The notes under the pieces: generated by a model
The model's input: the letters and a program-made list of their open reading frames with translations, nothing else
Told to the model about the DNA's origin: nothing
Database searches by the model: none
Source: Paracoccaceae bacterium
Lineage (GTDB): Bacteria; Pseudomonadota; Alphaproteobacteria; Rhodobacterales; Rhodobacteraceae
Assembly (NCBI GenBank): GCA_003561595.1
Contig: PWWF01000099.1
Span: 1-10,888, forward strand
Direction: 5' to 3'
Length of the DNA: 10,888 nucleotides
Translations under genes and position numbers: made by a program
Shown: in pieces, positions 5,964 through 10,888 of the stretch
Layout of the letters: each line of letters opens with the position of its first letter
Numbering within the stretch: position 1 is the first letter of the stretch

Positions 5964-6857
5964 ATGAAGCGCAAGGTTACAAAGGCCGTTTTTCCCGTTG
6001 CAGGCATGGGCACCCGCTTTCTGCCCGCCACCAAATCTGTCCCCAAGGAGATCATGACCCTGGTGGACCGACCCCTTGTCCAATACGCGATTGATGAAGC
6101 GCGCGCCGCCGGGATCACGGAATTCATCTTTGTCACCTCGCGCGGCAAGGGCGCGCTGGAAGACTATTTCGACCGCGCCCCCGAACTGGAAGCGTCGCTG
6201 AAAGCCAAGGGCAAGACCGAGTTGCTGAAGGTGCTGGACGACACCACCATGGACAGCGGCGCCATCGCCTATGTCCGGCAGCATCAGGCCCTGGGGCTGG
6301 GCCATGCCGTCTGGTGCGCGCGCCATCTGATCGGGGATGAACCCTTTGCAGTGCTGCTGCCCGATGATGTGATCGCGGCCGAGACGCCGTGCCTGCAGCA
6401 GATGGTCGATGCCTATGCGCAGACGGGTGGCAACATGATCGCCGCGATGGAAGTCGCGCCTGAAATGGCGTCCAGCTACGGGATCATGGATGTGCCGCCC
6501 TCGATCGGGCGGGTGCTGCCCATGCAGGGCATGGTCGAGAAACCGGCACCGGGCACGCAACCGTCAAATCTGGCGGCCATCGGGCGCTACATCCTGTCAC
6601 CGCAGATCATGCGCCATCTGGGCGAGATCGCCCCCGGCGCGGGCGGTGAGGTGCAGCTGACCGATGCCATCGCCTGCGAGATTTCCGAGCGGCAGAATGT
6701 CTATGGCTACCGCTTTGACGGGCAGCGCTATGATTGCGGGTCCAAGGCCGGGTTCCTGCAGGCGACGGTGGCCTTTGGCCTGGCCCGCCCGGAACTGGGC
6801 GAAGAGCTGGAAGGGTTTTTGCGCAGCATCATGGCCCAACGCCGGGCGGCTGAATGA
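5964..6857 (+). CDS. galU: UTP--glucose-1-phosphate uridylyltransferase
   Basis: Makes UDP-glucose from UTP and glucose-1-phosphate in the cytoplasm, the precursor for exopolysaccharide, LPS cores, glucans and UDP-glucuronate. The 297-residue length is typical of bacterial GalU. Seen: VFPVAGMGTRFLPATKSVPKE (residues 9-29, nucleotide-binding and catalytic loop), YAIDEARAAGI, LPDD (132-135, metal-binding region), VEKP with the active-site Lys (181-184), GGEVQLTDAI (227-236) and DCGSKAG (258-264). The ATG at 5964 has GGAG at 5954-5957 (6-base spacing). It follows cysQ and converges on the ThiE-like gene. Glucose-1-phosphate thymidylyltransferases are a related family, but the VEKP/GGEVQLTD set is GalU-like. 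Confidence 0.97.
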   Translation: MKRKVTKAVFPVAGMGTRFLPATKSVPKEIMTLVDRPLVQYAIDEARAAGITEFIFVTSRGKGALEDYFDRAPELEASLKAKGKTELLKVLDDTTMDSGAIAYVRQHQALGLGHAVWCARHLIGDEPFAVLLPDDVIAAETPCLQQMVDAYAQTGGNMIAAMEVAPEMASSYGIMDVPPSIGRVLPMQGMVEKPAPGTQPSNLAAIGRYILSPQIMRHLGEIAPGAGGEVQLTDAIACEISERQNVYGYRFDGQRYDCGSKAGFLQATVAFGLARPELGEELEGFLRSIMAQRRAAE

Positions 6858-7088
6858 CGTGGCCTGCCTGATGCCCGCCTCGGCGCGATTGGCTGATCGC
6901 GGCATCAGCATGGCGGCATAAGGGGCCAGACACAGCCCGGTCCCGGAGTTTGCAGGGCGCGCGTGTTTGCGCGCCTGCATTCCTGATCGCAGGCGATGTG
7001 CATTGCTTTGCGTGCACCAATGGCGCGGGCAGATGCGCAGGCGGTGTTCCAGACCCACCAGGCGGGGCGACGCCTCGCGAGTTTGCGG
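6858..7088. other. Gene-free gap between convergent galU and ThiE-like genes
   Basis: No supported gene was found in these 231 bases: the frames crossing it are short or are extensions of galU shadows. It holds a bulged 11-bp hairpin (6951-6979, listed separately), a 6-bp perfect repeat (GCTGAT 6892-6897 with ATCAGC 6904-6909) and a weak GTGCA/TGCAC pair around 7000-7020. None folds as a tRNA. An unrecognised small RNA cannot be excluded. Confidence 0.5.
6951..6979. terminator. Bulged 11-bp hairpin between galU and the ThiE-like gene
   Basis: Arms 6951-6962 and 6969-6979 form eleven pairs with one bulged G (around 6957) and a GTGTTT loop. It lies in the gap between convergent genes, where a shared terminator would be expected. 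Neither side is followed by a T run, so intrinsic termination is uncertain; it could be a 3'-end stabiliser instead. Confidence 0.35.
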
Positions 7089-7706
7089 CTAGCGCAGCGG
7101 GGCGGTCAGATCGGCCAGTGCGGCGACCGGGTCGGGGGTGTCCCAGACCTCTGCGCCAAGGGCGAAGAAATCGCTTACGGGGGCCAGTGCCGCGATCAGA
7201 TCGCGGTTCAGCGCGCCCTCGGCCACAACAGGCATTTCGATCATTTCGGACCACCAGGCGAACAGGTCATGCGGGGCCTGCGCACCTTGGCCAAGGCTTG
7301 TCGCGCCCACCGGGCCGAAGCTGACATAATCGGCCCCGGCCTCGCCCGCGCTGATCCCGTCATGGCGAGATGTGCCGCAAAACACGCCGATGATCGCGTC
7401 AGGCCCCATTGTTCCGCGCAGCTTGCGCAGCGCGCTTGCTGGCCCGTCCAGATGCACCCCGTCCAGCCCCAGCCGGTCCACCAGCAGCACATGATCGGCG
7501 ATCACCAGAGGTATGTCGCGCGCATGGGCAATCTCGCGCAGCGCATCGCCCGCGCGCAGCAGCGTGTCCTCGTCCTGCGTGGCAAGCGCCAGGCGCAGAC
7601 AGGCGATGGGCTGGGCGTCGCACAGCCGGGCCAGTTGGTCGGGAAAGGCTTGCAGGTCGATCACCGGGGGCGTGATCAGGTAGATCTGCGGGGTCTGGTC
7701 GGTCAT
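7089..7706 (-). CDS. Divergent thiamine phosphate synthase-like (ThiE/TenI fold) protein
   Basis: This 205-residue protein has the length and strand order of ThiE/TenI TIM barrels: IYLITPP (8-14), ACLRLAL (35-41), IPLVIADH (65-72), LGLDGVHLDGP (79-89), IIGVFCGTSRHDG (105-117), GEAGADYVSFGPVGATS (121-137), MPVVAEGAL (158-166) and FFALGAEVWD (180-189). True ThiE couples HMP-pyrophosphate to thiazole phosphate. Several residues normally used for that are altered: the QLREK strand has lost its Gln and Lys, the ND pair is AD (70-71), and the TxTK segment after FGP is replaced. It may therefore have another role or a relaxed substrate. The start at 7706 is chosen because the barrel begins at once; its ribosome binding site is weak. 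It is divergent from the TrmJ-type gene. No other thiamine gene is nearby. Confidence 0.85.
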   Translation of the reverse strand: MTDQTPQIYLITPPVIDLQAFPDQLARLCDAQPIACLRLALATQDEDTLLRAGDALREIAHARDIPLVIADHVLLVDRLGLDGVHLDGPASALRKLRGTMGPDAIIGVFCGTSRHDGISAGEAGADYVSFGPVGATSLGQGAQAPHDLFAWWSEMIEMPVVAEGALNRDLIAALAPVSDFFALGAEVWDTPDPVAALADLTAPLR

Positions 7707-7826
7707 GGCCTGCTCGCTATGCGTCTGCTGCGGCCCTGTTAACGGACGGCCCTTGCCCTGACAAGCGGCGCTTGCCGCGACCGGGCCCCGACGATAGGAG
7801 AGGGCACCCCCACCGCCGGAGCGCCC
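7707..7826. promoter_or_regulatory. Divergent gap between ThiE-like and TrmJ-type genes
   Basis: A 120-bp region that must hold promoters for both genes. It contains a small hairpin (GCGGC-GCTT-GCCGC, around 7766-7779) and two purine-rich stretches, TAGGAGAGGG at 7795-7804 and GGAG at 7818-7821; the latter is the likely TrmJ ribosome binding site. No clear promoter boxes and no TPP riboswitch-like sequence were recognised. Confidence 0.3.
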
Positions 7827-8588
7827 ATGACCCCAGAGCAATCGCCCCTGTTCGATGCCCCCACACCGCTGATGGTGCTGGTGCGCCCGCAGATGGGCGA
7901 GAATATCGGCGCGAGCGCCCGCGCCATGCTGAATTTCGGCTGCGCGCGTATGCGGCTGGTAGCCCCGCGCGATGGCTGGCCCAACCCGCGTGCGACGGCC
8001 ATGGCCTCGGGGGCGTCCCCCGTGCTGGACCGGGCAGGCGTGTTCGAGAGCCTGCCCGAAGCCATTGGCGATTGCGATTATGTCTATGCCACCACCGCAC
8101 GCGGGCGGGGGCTGACCAAACCCGTGCTGACGCCAGAGCGCGCCATGCAGGAGGCCCGCGCCATGCTGGGCGCGGGCAAGCGCGTGGCCGTGCTGTTCGG
8201 CCCTGAACGCGCGGGGCTGGAAAACCCGGATGTGGCGCGCGCCAATGCGATCATCACGGTCCCGGTCAACCCGGCATTCTACTCGCTCACCCTGGCGCAA
8301 TGCGTGTTGCTGGTGGCGTATGAATTTGCCCGCCTTGGCCATGACGCCCCGGCAGAGGTGATGGAGATGGCCGGCACCGATTTCGCCACCGCTATCGAGC
8401 GCGAGAAGCTGGGCGATCACGTCGAGGAAAAGCTGAAGGCGGCGGGGTTCTTCTTTCCGCCCGCCAAGGCCCCCACCATGCGGCTTGCGCTGCGCAACAT
8501 GTGGGCGCGGCTGGCGCTGACCCGCGCCGATGTGCAGATCCTGCATGGGATGCTGCGGCAACTGACGCGCGGGGGCAAGGAACGCTGA
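7827..8588 (+). CDS. TrmJ-type tRNA (cytidine/uridine-2'-O-)-methyltransferase
   Basis: SPOUT-fold (TrmH/SpoU) methyltransferase of 253 residues, matching TrmJ length. TrmJ uses S-adenosylmethionine to 2'-O-methylate position 32 of tRNA. Seen: LVRPQMGENIGASARAMLNFG (18-38; motif 1, with Asn26 and Arg32), ATTARGRG (88-95), VAVLFGPERAGLEN (120-133; motif 2), VPVNPAFYSLTLAQCV (145-160; motif 3) and a C-terminal helical region LRNMWARLALTRADVQILHGML typical of TrmJ. Motif 3 normally reads SLNLAQ; here Asn is Thr (residue 155), an oddity. The ATG at 7827 has GGAG five bases upstream. It is followed 82 bases later by ctaA on the same strand, possibly co-transcribed. The exact tRNA target is inferred from the family. 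Confidence 0.9.
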   Translation: MTPEQSPLFDAPTPLMVLVRPQMGENIGASARAMLNFGCARMRLVAPRDGWPNPRATAMASGASPVLDRAGVFESLPEAIGDCDYVYATTARGRGLTKPVLTPERAMQEARAMLGAGKRVAVLFGPERAGLENPDVARANAIITVPVNPAFYSLTLAQCVLLVAYEFARLGHDAPAEVMEMAGTDFATAIEREKLGDHVEEKLKAAGFFFPPAKAPTMRLALRNMWARLALTRADVQILHGMLRQLTRGGKER

Positions 8589-8670
8589 GGCGCGCTGCGA
8601 CATAGCCGCCGCTTGAACCATGCGCGCGCAGCGACTAGCTTGCGCCGCGATAGAATGACAGGAGCGCTGA

Positions 8671-9825
8671 ATGGCGAAAAACCGCGCTATTTTCGAGGAG
8701 GTCGGCAAGGACACCCCGCCCTCGCGCACAGCGGCCCCCGGCGGGATTGACCGCGCCCGGTCGGGCGCGCGGGGGGCGATCCGCCTGTGGCTGATGTCGC
8801 TTTTTGCGCTGGTCTGCGTGATGATCGTCGTGGGCGGCATGACGCGGCTGACCGATTCCGGCCTGTCGATCACCGAATGGCGCCCCGTGACCGGGGCCAT
8901 CCCGCCCTACACGGCCGAGATGTGGGCAGAGGAATTCGAGAAATACCGCCAGATCGATCAATACACCATCGTCAATCGCGGCATGACGATGGATGAATTC
9001 AAGATCATCTACTGGTGGGAATGGGGGCACCGGCAACTGGGCCGCGTGATCGGGCTGGTCTGGGGCGTAGGGTTCCTGTGGTTCTGGCTGCGCGGACAGA
9101 TCCCCACAGGCTGGACACCGCGCCTCTTGGCGCTGGGTGCGCTGGGGGGCGTGCAGGGCGCGATCGGCTGGTGGATGGTGGCCTCTGGCCTGACCGAGGG
9201 GATGGTGGCGGTCGCCTCTTACCGGCTGGCGGTGCATCTGGGGCTGGCCTTTGTCATTCTGGGCATGATCGCGTGGTATGCCTTCCTTCTCAACCGGCCT
9301 GAATCCGACCTGATCGCGGCGCGGCGCGCGCGCGAGGGGCGGTTGTTTTCCATGTCCACGGGGCTGATGCATTTCGCCTTTCTGCAAATCGTGCTGGGCG
9401 CACTGGTCGCGGGCATCGATGCCGGGCGCGGCTATACGGACTGGCCGCTGATGAACGGTGTATTCATCCCGCCCGAGTTTTTCGCGATGCAGCCGCTTTG
9501 GGTCAATTTCTTTGAGAACCCGGCCACGACGCAGTTCATCCACCGCAAGGCGGGTTATCTGCTGGTGATCTTTGCCGTGATCGTCTGGCTGCGCGGGCGC
9601 AAATCCACCCATGCGGCCACGCGCGCAGCGTTCAATGCGATGTTCGTGGTGATGGCCGCGCAGATCGCCCTCGGGATCGCGACGGTCATGTATGGCGCGC
9701 CCTGGCAATTGGGCATTGCGCATCAGGCGACGGCAGTGCTTTTGTGGGTGCTGATCATCCGCGCCCGGCATCTGGCGCAATACCCACGATTTGACCGCCT
9801 GCGCGGGAAAGGAACGCCTGCATGA
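8671..9825 (+). CDS. ctaA: Heme A synthase (CtaA/Cox15)
   Basis: Membrane enzyme that oxidises the C8 methyl of heme O to give heme A for aa3-type cytochrome oxidase. The 384-residue length and about eight transmembrane segments fit the proteobacterial (Cox15-like) form. Conserved histidines expected to bind heme are present: WEWGHRQLGR (His120), LAVHLGL (His189), LMHFAFLQ (His234), QFIHRKAGY (His291) and IAHQATAV (His351). VGGMTRLTDSGLSITEWRPVTGAIPP (54-79) is a signature of the family. The cysteine pair of Bacillus-type CtaA is absent, as expected for this form. Good AGGAG at 8660-8664 with 6-base spacing. It overlaps the M32 peptidase start by four bases. No ctaB or oxidase subunit gene is in the window. 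Confidence 0.97.
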   Translation: MAKNRAIFEEVGKDTPPSRTAAPGGIDRARSGARGAIRLWLMSLFALVCVMIVVGGMTRLTDSGLSITEWRPVTGAIPPYTAEMWAEEFEKYRQIDQYTIVNRGMTMDEFKIIYWWEWGHRQLGRVIGLVWGVGFLWFWLRGQIPTGWTPRLLALGALGGVQGAIGWWMVASGLTEGMVAVASYRLAVHLGLAFVILGMIAWYAFLLNRPESDLIAARRAREGRLFSMSTGLMHFAFLQIVLGALVAGIDAGRGYTDWPLMNGVFIPPEFFAMQPLWVNFFENPATTQFIHRKAGYLLVIFAVIVWLRGRKSTHAATRAAFNAMFVVMAAQIALGIATVMYGAPWQLGIAHQATAVLLWVLIIRARHLAQYPRFDRLRGKGTPA

Positions 9826-10888
9826 CCGCCTATGACGACCTGATGGCCCATGCCCGCCAGACCGAGGCGCTGTCCCAGATTTCGGGCCGGTTGGGCTGGG
9901 ACCAGCAGACCATGATGCCACGCGGGTCCAACGCGCAGCGGTCCGAGGAAATGGCCGCGCTGGAAGATGTGCTGCATGCCCGCCGCACGGACCCGCGACT
10001 GGGCGATCTGCTGGACAAGGCCGAGGCCACGGATGAGACCGCCGCCGCCAATCTGCGCGAATTGCGCCGTGACTATGCGCGCAACACGCGGGTGCCCGCG
10101 CGGCTGGCCTCGGAGCTTGCGCGGCTGACGCCGCTGGCGCAGGCCGCATGGGAAGAGGCGCGGCTGGCCGATGATGTCGCAAGTTTCCTGCCCTGGCTGG
10201 ACAAGATGATCGCGCTGCGCCGTGAAGAGGGTCAGGCGATTGCCGCAGGGGGCGACCCCTATGATGCGCTGATGGCCGATTACGAACCCGAGACGGATTC
10301 CGAGACCGTGGCCGCGACCTTTGCCCGGATGCGCCCGCGTCTGGTCGCCTTGCGCGAGGCCGTGCTGGGCGCCGACACCCCGCCCGCGCTGACCGGGCAT
10401 TTCCCGCAGGACGGGCAATTGCGCGTCTCGCGCAGGTTGGCGGAACATTTCGGCTATGATTTCACGCGCGGGCGGATCGATCTGGCGGTGCATCCGTTCT
10501 CGTCCGGTTCCGGCACGGATGTGCGCATCACCACCCGCGTCGCTGTAGAGGAACCGTTCAACTGCCTCTATTCCACGATCCACGAAGTCGGGCATGCCGC
10601 CTATGAACAGGGCGTGGGCGACGCGCATCTGCTGACCCCCATCGGGCGCGGGGTGTCCATGGGCGTGCATGAAAGCCAGAGCCGTATCTATGAAAACCAG
10701 CTGGGGCGTTCGCGCGCCTTTACCGGCTGGTTGCATGGCGCGATGGTGCAGGAATTCGGCGCGCTGTCGGTCGCTGATGCCGAGAGCTTCTATGCCGCCG
10801 TCAACCGCGTGAATACCGGCTATATCCGGACCGAGGCGGATGAGATCCAGTATAACCTGCACATCATGCTGCGCTTCGATCTGGAGCG
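9822..10888 (+). CDS. M32 family metallocarboxypeptidase (carboxypeptidase Taq-like), 3' end outside window
   Basis: Cytoplasmic zinc carboxypeptidase removing C-terminal residues from peptides. 355 codons are visible without a stop; the family is usually around 490-500 residues, so roughly 70% is present. It begins MTAYDDLMAHARQTEALSQI, followed by LGWDQQTMMPRGSN (family-typical WDQ..MMP). The zinc site HEVGH is at residues 254-258 (codons from 10581), the third ligand lies in HESQSR (residues 283-288), and TEADEIQYNLHIMLRFDLE closes the visible part. All of these match M32. The start codon overlaps the ctaA stop (ATGA, 9822-9825) and has AAAGGA at 9808-9813, so translational coupling with ctaA is likely. 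The functional link between them is unclear. Confidence 0.96.
   Translation, partial: MTAYDDLMAHARQTEALSQISGRLGWDQQTMMPRGSNAQRSEEMAALEDVLHARRTDPRLGDLLDKAEATDETAAANLRELRRDYARNTRVPARLASELARLTPLAQAAWEEARLADDVASFLPWLDKMIALRREEGQAIAAGGDPYDALMADYEPETDSETVAATFARMRPRLVALREAVLGADTPPALTGHFPQDGQLRVSRRLAEHFGYDFTRGRIDLAVHPFSSGSGTDVRITTRVAVEEPFNCLYSTIHEVGHAAYEQGVGDAHLLTPIGRGVSMGVHESQSRIYENQLGRSRAFTGWLHGAMVQEFGALSVADAESFYAAVNRVNTGYIRTEADEIQYNLHIMLRFDLE

Noticed and set aside
6858..7088. Possible tRNA or small RNA gene in the galU/ThiE-like gap
   Set aside because: No cloverleaf, anticodon arm or T-loop consensus could be traced; only isolated hairpins are visible.
8593..8633. Inverted repeat CGCTGCG/CGCAGCG between the TrmJ-type gene and ctaA
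   Set aside because: Seven pairs with a 27-nt loop in GC-rich sequence and no T run; not strong enough to call a terminator or operator.
8635..10182. Long - strand open frame antisense to ctaA and the M32 gene
   Set aside because: The translation is Pro/Arg/His-rich without any family motif, and it lies opposite two clearly conserved genes.
9723..10862. Long - strand open frame antisense to the M32 peptidase gene
   Set aside because: The + strand carries HEVGH, HESQSR and other M32 motifs; the - frame has no recognisable domain and is a compositional shadow.

Overview
This is an ordinary chromosomal stretch from a GC-rich alphaproteobacterium, most likely a member of the Rhodobacteraceae (Roseobacter/Rhodobacter/Roseinatronobacter-like). 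The evidence is strong GC bias at third codon positions, a CtaA of the proteobacterial type, a M32 carboxypeptidase directly behind ctaA, and a caspase-like/peptidoglycan-binding protein of an alphaproteobacterial style. No transposase, integrase, phage gene, CRISPR array, tRNA or rRNA was seen. Genes are tightly packed and the longest gene-free stretch is about 230 bases.

Layout from left to right. Positions 1-806 hold the 3' two thirds of a BktB-like thiolase (+). It converges on a universal stress protein (-, 929-1390), with a hairpin carrying a G-quadruplex motif between them. Divergent from the stress protein is a secreted 541-residue protein (+, 1614-3239) with a degenerate caspase-like domain, three YP-type repeats and two peptidoglycan-binding domains. 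A perfect 20-bp inverted repeat, again with a G-quadruplex core in its loop, separates it from pyrF (+, 3360-4061). Next come an ABC-2 polysaccharide export permease (-, 4089-4910), a CysQ-type nucleotidase (+, 5029-5820) and galU (+, 5964-6857). A divergent ThiE-like protein lies at 7089-7706 (-), then a TrmJ-type RNA methyltransferase (+, 7827-8588), ctaA (+, 8671-9825) and the first 355 codons of a M32 carboxypeptidase (+, from 9822, running off the window).

How they fit together. Most genes are housekeeping: pyrimidine synthesis (PyrF), nucleotide-sugar supply (GalU), sulfur/PAP recycling (CysQ), heme A for cytochrome oxidase (CtaA), tRNA modification (TrmJ) and acyl-CoA metabolism (thiolase). 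GalU and the export permease suggest a loose surface-polysaccharide theme, but no ATPase partner or glycosyltransferase is present. The only clear translational coupling is ctaA with the M32 peptidase (ATGA overlap).

The two most interesting observations are: (1) two intergenic stem-loops, about 2.4 kb apart and in opposite orientation, which share an identical 16-nt G-quadruplex-forming core inside loops of 34 and 35 nt although their stem sequences are unrelated; and (2) the secreted pseudo-caspase that contains no cysteine at all. Two enzymes (ThiE-like, TrmJ-like) also lack residues that are normally conserved in their families. No complete new defence or mobile system is visible.
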